Shown in pieces: positions 26,040 through 33,453 of a DNA stretch of 40,673 nt (its first letter is position 1; every line of letters starts with the position of its first letter). The stretch is from Acidobacteriaceae bacterium (lineage in GTDB: Bacteria; Acidobacteriota; Terriglobia; Terriglobales; Acidobacteriaceae). The translations under genes were made by a program, and so were the position numbers. The stretch spans positions 1-40,673 of the forward strand of contig JARLFY010000027.1 in NCBI GenBank assembly GCA_031296325.1, given 5' to 3'. The notes beneath the pieces are model-generated. The model saw nothing but the letters and a program-made list of their open reading frames with translations. It was not told where the DNA came from and did no database searches.

Positions 26040-26220
26040 GAATAGGTCGGGCCTTCAGTCCTCAGTTTTTATGCTGAACATTTACCTAGGCCTTCGGCCT
26101 AGGCTGGTATAGGACGGGCCTTTGGCCCTCGCCAGACAACGGCAACGGCAACGGCTCGTAATGCGCGATGTATTCATCCCACCCACCGCGATGTTGCTGC
26201 GATGGATGGGGCACCCGACT
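26040..26220. repeat. Palindrome-rich composite intergenic repeat, modules F-D-C
   Basis: Contains two copies of ataggNcgggcctt (26043-26056 and 26110-26123), a perfect palindrome with CCTAGGCC (26085-26092) and GGCCTAGG (26096-26103) around ttc, and GGGCC/GGCCC arms around ttt (26116-26128). Module D (acaacggcaacggcaacggc) and a diverged module C ending gatggatggggcacccg follow. It fills the gap before the DUF2752 gene. Confidence 0.7.
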
Positions 26221-26251
26221 ATCTCTCAGGACACTTGTAGAGGACTTCAGC

Positions 26252-26650
26252 GTGACCAGCGCTCTGATGCGTCGCCGTATTTTTGCCCATGGGCTTCTCG
26301 CCGCTGCGGTCGTTCTCTGTGTCGCGCTCTGGTTCTATCCGCCTTCGCGGGTGAGCATCTATCCCACCTGTCCTATCCATCAGTACCTCCATTTGGAGTG
26401 TCCCGGCTGTGGAAGTACGCGCGCCGTTGCCGCGTTGCTGCACGGCCATCTGCGTGAGGCCTTGCGGCTGAACGCGCTGTTTGTGCTGCTTCTGCCTTTT
26501 GCGTTGCTGGGAGCGGCGGTGAGCTATCGCCGAGCCTTGCGACCAGAGATCTTTCGCTGGCCTCAGCCTCCTGCCGCCGTTCTTTATGCGACGCTCGCCG
26601 CCGCCGTCCTATTTACGATTGCTCGAAACCTGCCGCACAGGGCATTTTAG
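26252..26650 (+). CDS. DUF2752 membrane protein
   Basis: The product is 132 residues. The defining DUF2752 motif is present as LECPGCGSTRAVAALLHGHLREALRLNALF (about residues 48-77), containing CPGCGxTRA. Flanking hydrophobic segments (HGLLAAAVVLCVALWFY, LFVLLLPFALLGAAVSY, AVLYATLAAAVLFTIA) give three membrane spans. Function is unknown; the Cys pair could bind metal or form a disulfide. I choose GTG at 26252, with AGAGGA seven bases upstream. The frame is open to 26168, but that extension lies inside dispersed repeat DNA and is not family-like. Position after the GYF_2 protein may be meaningful, since both are small envelope proteins, but a 280-base repeat-filled gap separates them. Confidence 0.82.
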   Translation: MTSALMRRRIFAHGLLAAAVVLCVALWFYPPSRVSIYPTCPIHQYLHLECPGCGSTRAVAALLHGHLREALRLNALFVLLLPFALLGAAVSYRRALRPEIFRWPQPPAAVLYATLAAAVLFTIARNLPHRAF

Positions 26651-26665
26651 CCAGTGGCGCAGACC

Positions 26666-26715
26666 ATCGCGCTGCGAGCGAAATGCGGGGCTTCTTCACT
26701 TCGCTCAGAATGACA
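26666..26715. repeat. Dispersed intergenic repeat, module B
   Basis: Second copy of the 50-base element at 12138-12187 (44 of 50 identical by eye), in the short convergent gap between the DUF2752 gene and the desaturase. Confidence 0.65.
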
Positions 26716-26752
26716 ACTCGGAGATTTTGGAAACAAAGTATTTGGATGGATC

Positions 26753-27808
26753 TCAGAGGGATCCGGCGGGCTTGGGGTTGGACTTGTCGTAGTGGGCGAC
26801 CTGAATCTTTTTCGCCAGACCAATCTTCTCCAGCAGCCAGATGCCGTAGTAGTTCACGTCGAACTCGTACCAGACGAGGCCGTGGCGCGCGCTGACCGGA
26901 TGGGCGTGGTGGTTGTTGTGCCATCCCTCGCCGCCGGTGAGCAGAGCGACCCACCAGCTATTGCGCGAGTCGTCCTTGGTCGGGAAGCGGCGTGTGCCGA
27001 ACAGGTGGGTTGCGGAGTTGACCAGCCAGGTGGCGTGCAGGCCGAGGGTGACGCGCAGGAAGGTTCCCCAGAGAACCATGGAGACTCCGCCGTAGACGGC
27101 GTGGCCAGCGGGCGCAAGAGCGGCTCCGATGGCCAGTTGCGCCAGACCGCTGAGGGTGAGCGGGAGCCAGTGGAAGCGGCTGAGCCAGACGTGGCCTCGG
27201 TCGCGGGTAAGGTCGGGGGCGTAGCGGCCCAGCAGCGCCGTCTCGGAGTGCAGTGCGCGACCGGAGATAATCCACCCGGCGTGGGACCACCAAGTGCCTT
27301 CGCGCGGAGTGTGCGGGTCTCCCTCGTGGTCGGAGTTCTGGTGATGGACGCGGTGGGTGGCGACCCAGAAGATCGGCCCACCCTCCAGCGCCATGGTTCC
27401 GCAAGCGGTAAAGAGGTATTCGAGCCACTTGGGGATGCGGTATCCGCGATGGGTCAGCAGGCGGTGATAGGTCATGCCGATGCCGACGTTGATGGCCAGA
27501 TAGTACATCACGGCGAAGGCGGCGAGATTCTTCCACGAGAAGCAGAAGAGCGCGGCGATGGCTCCAACGTGAAAGAGAGCCATGACGATGGTGGTGATCC
27601 AGTTGATGCGGCCCTGCTGGTACTTGCGGCCCATGCGCAGATCCTGCTTGATCTGGCGGGCGACGTCGGAGGTCAGACGGCTGGTGTCCGCAGTACTTGC
27701 AGCGGCAAGGGGATGAGTGGCGATGTGCGCCGTAATCGAGGTGCGTAAGGCAACAGGAGTGCGAGTCTCAGGAGCGGCGACTTCAGGGTTCAGCAGCGTT
27801 GGGTTCAT
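26753..27808 (-). CDS. Membrane fatty-acid (acyl-CoA) desaturase
   Basis: The 351-residue product has the three histidine boxes of membrane di-iron desaturases: HRLLTH (115-120), HRVHH (152-156) and HNNHH (297-301), separated by hydrophobic spans (ITTIVMALFHVGAIAALFCF, LAAFAVMYYLAINVGIGM). The arrangement, the sequence GGPIFWVATHRVHHQNSDHEGDPHTP and the final GGEGWHNNHHAHP are those of delta-9 stearoyl-CoA type enzymes, which introduce a cis double bond and keep membranes fluid in the cold. There is a ~55-residue extension before the first membrane span. It is divergent from manA across 143 bases. A GAGG lies 12 bases before the ATG, rather far, so the start is less certain than the identity. 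Confidence 0.93.
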   Translation of the reverse strand: MNPTLLNPEVAAPETRTPVALRTSITAHIATHPLAAASTADTSRLTSDVARQIKQDLRMGRKYQQGRINWITTIVMALFHVGAIAALFCFSWKNLAAFAVMYYLAINVGIGMTYHRLLTHRGYRIPKWLEYLFTACGTMALEGGPIFWVATHRVHHQNSDHEGDPHTPREGTWWSHAGWIISGRALHSETALLGRYAPDLTRDRGHVWLSRFHWLPLTLSGLAQLAIGAALAPAGHAVYGGVSMVLWGTFLRVTLGLHATWLVNSATHLFGTRRFPTKDDSRNSWWVALLTGGEGWHNNHHAHPVSARHGLVWYEFDVNYYGIWLLEKIGLAKKIQVAHYDKSNPKPAGSL

Positions 27809-27951
27809 AATAGTTTGTTGCCTCTAAAAATTACTGATGTGCCTGTTTGATTCAAAGCTAGCAGTCGAAGGCTCGGCGGCGGTGTAAGAGTTTTGTAATG
27901 GCGCTCCACGCCTGTTTTGTTTAGGGTGGAAGTAGGCCACGAGAGATCTGT

Positions 27952-28923
27952 ATGACGAGTGAGAATACGAAGTGCGCGCCGTTCCGTCTGAATCCGTGGT
28001 TCAGCGAGCGCGTGTGGGGACGGCACGACCTGCGCCCCTGGTACGATTCGACCGGAACCGATGCGTTGGTGGGCGAGGCCTGGCTGACCGGGCCGCAGTG
28101 CATCGTAGCGACGGGCGCACTGGCGGGGCAGACGCTGACGGCGGTTGCCGCCGAACTGGGCGAAAGATTGCTCGGTGCGGTCGGAGCAGGGGAGTGCGGT
28201 TGCAAGGATTTTCCCCTGTTGGTGAAGCTGCTCTTTCCCAGCGATAAACTTTCGCTACAGGTGCATCCAAACGACGAGATGGCGCAGGAGATGGGCCATG
28301 CGCGGGGCAAGACCGAGTGTTGGTATGTGCTGGAGGCCGAACCGGGAGCGACGATTGCGCTGGGTGTGCGCGACGGGGTGACGGTGGAGGATGTGCGGAA
28401 GGCGATTGCGTCCGGGACGATGGAGAACCTGATGCAGCAGGTTCCGGTCTCGGTGGGAGAGATGATCTTCGTCGACGCGGGAACGATTCACGCGATTGGG
28501 CCGGGACTGGTGATGCTGGAGACGCAGCAGACCTGCGACATTACCTTTCGCCTGTACGACTACGGACGTCCGCGCGAGCTGCATCTGGAGCTGGGTCTGC
28601 GCGCGATGCGGACGAAGACGGCGGCGGGCAAGATGAAGCCTCGGGCGATGGATGGGTTTACCCGCCTGATCGAGCAAAAATACTTTGTGGTGGATCGCTA
28701 CGATCTTCCCGCAGGCGGCGAGACGGTTGTGCCATCCGACGGAGCCGGAACTTTGGTGGGGCTGGGCGGCGAGGCCGTTGTCCAGAGCGAGGGCGGCGAG
28801 ACCGTCGATCTGCTGGCTGGGCAAGCAGTCGTTCTGCCGGTAGAGAATGGCTCGGTTCGGGTGAAGAGTGCGGTGGGGGCTTCGTTTGTGCGCTGCTTCG
28901 CTCCCGCCTGTAGCTATGCGTGA
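27952..28923 (+). CDS. manA: Mannose-6-phosphate isomerase, class I
   Basis: ManA interconverts mannose-6-phosphate and fructose-6-phosphate, feeding GDP-mannose for surface polysaccharides or opening mannose catabolism. The 323-residue product is the short, cupin-based class I form. Zinc-site residues appear in LSLQVHPND (Gln103, His105), GKTECWYVL (Glu122) and AGTIHAIGPG (His180); FPLLVKLLFP precedes them as usual. The C-terminal ~80 residues form a second small beta domain. GAGAG lies close upstream of the ATG. It is followed after 71 bases by a secreted hydrolase on the same strand. Confidence 0.93.
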   Translation: MTSENTKCAPFRLNPWFSERVWGRHDLRPWYDSTGTDALVGEAWLTGPQCIVATGALAGQTLTAVAAELGERLLGAVGAGECGCKDFPLLVKLLFPSDKLSLQVHPNDEMAQEMGHARGKTECWYVLEAEPGATIALGVRDGVTVEDVRKAIASGTMENLMQQVPVSVGEMIFVDAGTIHAIGPGLVMLETQQTCDITFRLYDYGRPRELHLELGLRAMRTKTAAGKMKPRAMDGFTRLIEQKYFVVDRYDLPAGGETVVPSDGAGTLVGLGGEAVVQSEGGETVDLLAGQAVVLPVENGSVRVKSAVGASFVRCFAPACSYA

Positions 28924-28994
28924 TTGCGGACGGTGAGCCGTCGGATGAGTCGGATGGCGTAGGATGGTGCGCGGAGTTTGAATCGGGAGGAATG

Positions 28995-29951
28995 ATGCGG
29001 CGTAGTGGCTTTTGGGTTGTAATTGCGTTTGTGATGTGTGGAGCGATGGGGATGGCGCAGGGGAATATAGTCGCGCCGCCGGTTCCGCAGGGGAATGCAC
29101 CGCAGTCTAGTGCAACAGTGACGACCGCTCCCGCTCCCATGCTGCTGTGGCCGGGTGGCGCGCCGGGTGCACAGGGCTCAGCGGACGAGGACAAGCCAAC
29201 GCTGACGGTCTATCTGCCAGCGTCGAATCCGACCCGGACTGCGGTGGTGATTGCGCCGGGAGGCGGCTATCAGCACCTGTCGATGGTGCATGAGGGATCG
29301 GAAGTTGCGGCGTGGTTGAACGCGCGTGGCGTCGCCGCCTTCGTGCTGAAGTATCGTCTGGGGATGAAGTATCACAACCCCATTGAGTTGGAGGACGCGC
29401 AGCGGGCGATCCGCACCGTTCGGGCGCGAGCTGCGGATTATGGCGTTGCGCCGGATCACATCGGAATGTGGGGCTTTTCGGCGGGAGGTCATCTGACGGC
29501 TTCGGCGGGAACGCACTTCGACGCAGGCGATACCGCCTCGCCGGACGCAATCGAGCAGCAGAGCAGCCGCCCGGACTTTCTGATTCTTGCCTATCCCGTA
29601 ATTACGCTGGAGGCTCCCTATGTTCACAAGGGATCGAGGCTGTATCTGCTAGGACAGACGCCGGAGCAGGCCGAGGTCGATGCATTGTCGGCTGAGTTGC
29701 ATGTGACCGCGCAGACGCCGCCAACCTTTCTCTTCTCTACCACCGACGACCGCACGGTTCCAGTGCTGAACAGCGTGATGTTCTACGAGGCGCTGGTGAA
29801 GGCGGGCGTTCCGGCGGAGATGCACATCTTCCAGCACGGAGGGCATGGATCGGGGCTTGCTCCGACGAATCCGCAGTTGAGTCCCTGGACCGAGATGCTC
29901 ATCAAATGGATGCGTGAGCGAGGATACGCCGCTGTGTCCGATGCAAAGTAG
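28995..29951 (+). CDS. Secreted alpha/beta hydrolase (BD-FAE / acetyl-xylan-esterase-like)
   Basis: The product is 318 residues with a signal peptide (RRSGFWVVIAFVMCGAMGMAQ). The mature part shows the esterase/lipase layout: oxyanion loop APGGGYQHL (87-95), nucleophile elbow GFSAGGH with Ser162, an acid candidate in TTDDRTVPV, and His in HGGHGSG. This is typical of carbohydrate esterases acting on acetylated or feruloylated plant polymers, often annotated as xylanase-associated. Of two tandem ATGs (28992, 28995) the second has better spacing (four bases) to GGGAGG. An in-frame start at 28920 would overlap manA and hide the signal peptide. It may share a transcript with manA, which would link hemicellulose de-esterification and hexose use (inference). 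Confidence 0.88.
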   Translation: MRRSGFWVVIAFVMCGAMGMAQGNIVAPPVPQGNAPQSSATVTTAPAPMLLWPGGAPGAQGSADEDKPTLTVYLPASNPTRTAVVIAPGGGYQHLSMVHEGSEVAAWLNARGVAAFVLKYRLGMKYHNPIELEDAQRAIRTVRARAADYGVAPDHIGMWGFSAGGHLTASAGTHFDAGDTASPDAIEQQSSRPDFLILAYPVITLEAPYVHKGSRLYLLGQTPEQAEVDALSAELHVTAQTPPTFLFSTTDDRTVPVLNSVMFYEALVKAGVPAEMHIFQHGGHGSGLAPTNPQLSPWTEMLIKWMRERGYAAVSDAK

Positions 29952-30023
29952 CTAGAGGATTGCGGTAACTCCCAGCAGGGAAAAGCGGTATGCTCTTCTA
30001 CATAACGTCTTAGAGGGAAAAGA

Positions 30024-30995
30024 ATGAAGATTGCGGCAAAGGTAACGGAACTGATTGGTGCGACTCCGCTGGTGCAACTGAATCGGGTTACCGAGGGTTG
30101 CGGCGCGCGTGTTGTGGTCAAGTTGGAGAGTCGCAACCCGGCCAGCAGCGTGAAGGATCGCATCGGGTTGGCGATGATCGAGGCCGCAGAACGCGCAGGC
30201 AAGATCGCTCCCGGCAAGACCCTGTTGATCGAGCCGACCAGTGGAAACACTGGTATTGGGCTGGCTTTTGCTGCGGCGGTCAAGGGATACAGCATTATTC
30301 TGACCATGCCGGATACGATGAGCGTGGAGCGGAGGATTCTGCTGCTCGCCTATGGTGCGAAGATCGTTCTGACGCCGGGGGCAAACGGCATGAAGGGAGC
30401 CATCGCAAAGGCTCTGGAGATACAGCGCGAGACGCCGGATAGCTTCGTTCCGCAACAGTTCGACAATCCTGCGAACCCGCAGATTCACCTGGAGACGACT
30501 GGGCCGGAGATCTGGAACGATACCGACGGCACGGCGGACATTCTGGTCTCGGGCGTCGGCACGGGCGGCACGTTGACCGGCGTCAGCCAGTACATCAAGG
30601 CGCGCAAGCCCAGCTTCTGGACGGTGGCGGTCGAGCCGACCGATAGCCCGGTTCTCTCCGGCGGCGCTCCCGGCCCGCACAAGATTCAGGGCATTGGCGC
30701 GGGCTTTGTTCCTTCGGTTCTGAAGACCGAGCTGATCGACGAGGTCATTCCCGTAACCAACGACGAGGCCTTCGCCATGGCGCGGCGGCTGCCTCGCGAA
30801 GAGGGCCTGCTGGTGGGAATCTCCGGCGGTGCGGCGGTTCATGCGGCGGTAAAGCTGGCGCACGAGGCCAAACATGCGGGCAAGCTGATTGTGGTGATTC
30901 TGCCGGACTTTGGCGAGCGCTATCTCTCGACCGGACTCTTCGACGAGCTACGCCATCAGGCTCTGAATACACCCACGGCGACGATCGCTTCATGA
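30024..30995 (+). CDS. cysK: Cysteine synthase A (O-acetylserine sulfhydrylase)
   Basis: CysK makes L-cysteine from O-acetylserine and sulfide with pyridoxal phosphate. The 323-residue product has the cofactor lysine in NPASSVKDR (Lys44), the substrate loop PTSGNTGIG (71-79), the phosphate-binding SGVGTGGT and the C-terminal SGGAA segment. Length and signatures match CysK rather than cystathionine beta-synthase (no CBS domains). AGAGGG lies a few bases before the ATG. Its stop overlaps the cysE start (ATGA), so the two are translationally coupled and likely form the cysteine synthase complex. Confidence 0.97.
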   Translation: MKIAAKVTELIGATPLVQLNRVTEGCGARVVVKLESRNPASSVKDRIGLAMIEAAERAGKIAPGKTLLIEPTSGNTGIGLAFAAAVKGYSIILTMPDTMSVERRILLLAYGAKIVLTPGANGMKGAIAKALEIQRETPDSFVPQQFDNPANPQIHLETTGPEIWNDTDGTADILVSGVGTGGTLTGVSQYIKARKPSFWTVAVEPTDSPVLSGGAPGPHKIQGIGAGFVPSVLKTELIDEVIPVTNDEAFAMARRLPREEGLLVGISGGAAVHAAVKLAHEAKHAGKLIVVILPDFGERYLSTGLFDELRHQALNTPTATIAS

Positions 30996-31741
30996 ATTTG
31001 ATTACATCCATCCGCGAAGACATTCGCTGCGTCTTCGAGCGCGACCCGGCCGCCTCATCGCAGGCAATGGTGCTGCTGTGTTATCCGGGGCTACAGGCCA
31101 TCTGGGCGCATCGCGTGCAGCATTGGCTGTGGTGCAAGGACTTGCGTCTGCTGGCAAGATTGCTCTCGCAGATCACGCGCTTCTGGACCGGAGTGGAGAT
31201 TCATCCCGGCGCGCGGCTGGGGCGACGCGTCTTCATCGACCACGGAATGGGTGTGGTCATCGGAGAGACGGCCATCGTTGGCGACGACGTGACGCTCTAT
31301 CAGGGCGTGACTCTGGGAGGAACCGGAAAGGACGTTGGCAAGCGCCATCCGACCTTGCTGAACGGCGTTTTTGTGGGCAATAATGCCAATATTCTCGGCA
31401 ATATTACGATTGGCGAGAACTCGCGTGTGGGTGCTGGCTCGGTGGTTGTGCGTGACGTGCCTCCGGATTCAACCGTCGTCGGCGTTCCGGCGCACATCGT
31501 CTATCAGGACGGCAAGCGCGTTTTGATTACCGATCCGCACGAGGTCAGCGATCCTCTCTCCGACGTGATTATTGCTCTCTCCGACGAGGTGAATCGCCTG
31601 AAAGATCGTTTGCGGCGGCTGGACGGGGAGCAACGGCAGGAGCCAGCCAGCGCGCTTGTAGTGGAGGAAGAGGAGCGCGCCCAGTATCGAAGCGAGCAGG
31701 CTACGCGCACCGATCACGTGAGCATGGGAGAGGGAATCTGA
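30992..31741 (+). CDS. cysE: Serine O-acetyltransferase, EpsC-type
   Basis: It acetylates L-serine with acetyl-CoA. The 249-residue product has a short helical N-terminus (EpsC type) and a left-handed beta-helix with hexapeptide repeats: [61 protein letters not shown]. The catalytic His-Asp region (IDHGMG) and CoA-binding GGTGK are present. After the helix comes an atypical ~50-residue charged, coiled-coil-like tail ([20 protein letters not shown]) ending MGEGI. A C-terminal Ile after an acidic-Gly pair is the element by which E. coli CysE (ending GDGI) inserts into the CysK active site, so complex formation is likely. It overlaps cysK by four bases. Confidence 0.95.
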   Translation: MNLITSIREDIRCVFERDPAASSQAMVLLCYPGLQAIWAHRVQHWLWCKDLRLLARLLSQITRFWTGVEIHPGARLGRRVFIDHGMGVVIGETAIVGDDVTLYQGVTLGGTGKDVGKRHPTLLNGVFVGNNANILGNITIGENSRVGAGSVVVRDVPPDSTVVGVPAHIVYQDGKRVLITDPHEVSDPLSDVIIALSDEVNRLKDRLRRLDGEQRQEPASALVVEEEERAQYRSEQATRTDHVSMGEGI

Positions 31742-32064
31742 GCTGTGGACAAGCGAAGTGCGGATCGGAAGGCGAGGAGACGTAGCGGCTCTTTTGTAAT
31801 TGCAGTTGTCCTTGCCTGTATTTGTTTGTCATTCCGCAGCGCAGCGGAATGACAGACAAAAGGCAGCGGAATGACATCCAGAAGAGAGGCAACAGCAGCA
31901 GCCGCGGTTTGTGGTGCGAACTGTATTTTTCTCATCCATCGCTGATGAAACCGCGATGGACGGGGCACCCGGCTCCCAAACCCCTCTGTCGGACGCTTGA
32001 GGTTTAGATTGTTTCAATATAGAACTTTATGCGAATTTAGCCGTTTTTTTCGCTATATTTTTTC
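31742..32064. repeat. Composite intergenic repeat, modules D'(inverted)-A-D-C, then AT-rich spacer
   Basis: 31788-31837 is the inverse complement of 33385-33433, differing by one inserted base. 31821-31860 is a 17-base inverted repeat around agcgca (module A; arms TTTGTTTGTCATTCCGC and its partner, one mismatch). 31886-31973 carries modules D and C (ccatcgctgatgaaaccgcg, ggggcacccgg) like 13.56-13.65 kb. The rest up to 32064 is AT-rich, with tttttttcgc, and has no gene. Confidence 0.75.
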
Positions 32065-32093
32065 TTGACTCATTTATCATTCCCGACTACTCT
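32065..32093 (+). promoter_or_regulatory. Promoter of the candidate small RNA
   Basis: -35 TTGACT (32065-32070) and -10 TACTCT (32088-32093) with an exact 17-base spacer. Start is predicted near 32100, which is the first base of hairpin 1 of the candidate RNA. AT-rich DNA lies upstream. Confidence 0.5.
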
Positions 32094-32099
32094 TAGCAA

Positions 32100-32210
32100 G
32101 TGACTAGACTCCCTTCGGGTTGAGTCAGTCACAACGAAGTCCACCCACTTCGTTGCTTTAACGGAATACCCACGCAACAGCCCCCACCGCGCTGCGTGGG
32201 TTTCCTTTTT
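32100..32210 (+). ncRNA. Candidate structured small RNA, about 111 nt, three hairpins
   Basis: Between cysE and lpxD lies a compact unit with promoter, structure and terminator but no ORF. Hairpin 1 (32100-32132): GTGACT and AGTCAC, with inner GACTC and GAGTC, capped by cccttcggg, a UUCG-type loop. Hairpin 2 (32133-32154): perfect eight-base stem AACGAAGT/ACTTCGTT with loop ccaccc. A 14-base single-stranded linker follows. Hairpin 3 (32169-32200): CCCACGCA/TGCGTGGG with a C-rich loop containing cccccacc, followed by tttcctttttt-like DNA, an intrinsic terminator. Both exposed loops contain CCACC. It does not resemble tRNA, tmRNA, 6S, SRP or RNase P RNA. C-rich loops recall 6C and alpha-r sRNAs in style only. 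A trans-acting sRNA is my preferred reading; an lpxD leader is less likely because the terminator ends 103 bases before lpxD. Confidence 0.55.
32169..32210 (+). terminator. Intrinsic terminator of the candidate small RNA
   Basis: Eight-base GC-rich stem (32169-32176 with 32193-32200) directly followed by tttccttttt. It is the clearest U-tract terminator in the window. Confidence 0.8.
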
Positions 32211-32312
32211 AAATGCTGGTTTCTTTGGGAATCAGGATGATTTTCGACAATGGTTCTGCCCTGAGGTTGGTTGCAGGAGGAAAGCCATTCACAGGAGAGC
32301 TACAATCTTTTC

Positions 32313-33332
32313 ATGAAGCTCTCTGAACTTGCCGCCCGACTTGGCGCAACCCTCGATGGCGATCCCGACGCTGAAGTCACCTCTGCCGCTGGTCTGGAGG
32401 ACGCGCATCCCGGCCAGATTACCTTTGTCGCCAACCCCAAGTACACGCCGCTGGCGCGCACCACGCGGGCCACGGCGATTCTGGTTGAGCCGAACTTTGG
32501 GCCGGTCTCCGCTGCGACGCTGCGCATTGCAAACCCGTATCTGGCCTTTGCGCGCGCTCTGGAACTGCTCTATCAACTTCCTGTCTATGCACCGGGAATT
32601 CATCCCACGGCGGTCATTGATCCCACCGCGACGGTTGGTGCGAATGCTCATATTGGCGCGTATGTCGTGGTTGGCGAACAGGTTGTGATTGGCGATAACG
32701 CCACCCTGCTGCCTCATGTGGTGATCTATCCGCATGCGCAGATTGGCAGTCACTTTTTGGCTCACGCACATGCGATTGTGCGCGAATACTGCCGCGTTGG
32801 CGACCACGTCACGCTACAGAACGGCGCGATTCTTGGGGCGGACGGCTTCGGCTTTGCGCACTACTCCGCACCCCAGTCCGGCGAGCCGGCGTGGCACAAG
32901 ATTCCTCAGACGGGCATTGCCGTCCTCGAAGACTATGTGGAGATTCAGGCCAATTCGACTGTAGATCGCGCCTCGATCGGCGAGACGCGCATCCACGTCG
33001 GGGCGAAGATCGACAACCTCGTCATGGTCGGGCATGGCTCGTCGGTGGGCGACAATACGATGCTCTGCTCCCAGGTGGGACTCTCCGGCTCGACCCATGT
33101 GGGCAAGAACGTGATTCTGGCCGGACAGGTCGGTGTCGCAGGACACCTCACCATCGGCGATGGGGCGATTGCTACGGCGCAGACCGGAATTCCATCGGAT
33201 GTCGCTGCGGGAACCACGGTCAGCGGCTACCCGGCGATTGACAACCGCAAGTGGCTGCGCTCGGTCGCAATCTTCCACCGCTTGCCGGAGATCGTCCGCG
33301 AGATGCGGCAAAAGAGCAGCAAGCCGGAATAA
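32313..33332 (+). CDS. lpxD: UDP-3-O-acylglucosamine N-acyltransferase
   Basis: LpxD adds the second (amide-linked) 3-hydroxyacyl chain in lipid A synthesis, using acyl-ACP. The 339-residue product has the N-terminal uridine-binding domain (MKLSELAARLGATLDGD, GQITFVANPKY), a long left-handed beta-helix of hexapeptide repeats (IHPTAVIDPTATVGANAHIG, VVIGDNATLLPHVVIYP) with the family motif GADGFGF, catalytic His241 in VMVGHGSSVG, and a C-terminal helix (IFHRLPEIVREMRQ). Length matches E. coli LpxD (341). I start at the ATG where family similarity begins (32313); its nearest Shine-Dalgarno, AGGAG, is ~15 bases away, and an in-frame TTG at 32271 is less likely. It implies a lipopolysaccharide outer membrane; lpxA, lpxC and fabZ are not adjacent here. 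Confidence 0.95.
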   Translation: MKLSELAARLGATLDGDPDAEVTSAAGLEDAHPGQITFVANPKYTPLARTTRATAILVEPNFGPVSAATLRIANPYLAFARALELLYQLPVYAPGIHPTAVIDPTATVGANAHIGAYVVVGEQVVIGDNATLLPHVVIYPHAQIGSHFLAHAHAIVREYCRVGDHVTLQNGAILGADGFGFAHYSAPQSGEPAWHKIPQTGIAVLEDYVEIQANSTVDRASIGETRIHVGAKIDNLVMVGHGSSVGDNTMLCSQVGLSGSTHVGKNVILAGQVGVAGHLTIGDGAIATAQTGIPSDVAAGTTVSGYPAIDNRKWLRSVAIFHRLPEIVREMRQKSSKPE

Positions 33333-33360
33333 TTCTCCGCTGGTTGGGAGGGTGACGCGT

Positions 33361-33453
33361 TTTTGTTTGTCATTCCGCTACGCTGCGGAATGACAAACAA
33401 AACAGGCAAGGACAACTGCAATTACAAAAGAGCTATATGTCGATACGGCCTAG
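33361..33453. repeat. Composite intergenic repeat, modules A-D'-E
   Basis: Module A here is a perfect 18-base inverted repeat (33361-33378 and 33385-33402) around tacgct. D' (33403-33433) is the inverse complement of DNA at 31788-31820. Module E, tatatgtcgatacggcctag at 33434-33453, is identical to 237-256 and covers the stop codon of the minus-strand permease. Convergent gap between lpxD and the efflux operon. Confidence 0.75.

Noticed and set aside
26168..26251. N-terminal extension of the DUF2752 protein
   Set aside because: It is encoded by the dispersed C-module repeat, and a GTG with AGAGGA at 26252 is the better start.
32100..32210. tRNA or known housekeeping RNA in the cysE-lpxD gap
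   Set aside because: No cloverleaf, no CCA end, no tmRNA, SRP or 6S signature; three simple hairpins only.
33361..33402. The 18-base palindrome as a bidirectional terminator
   Set aside because: On both strands the sequence after the 3' arm is A-rich rather than U-rich, so it lacks the tract needed for intrinsic termination.
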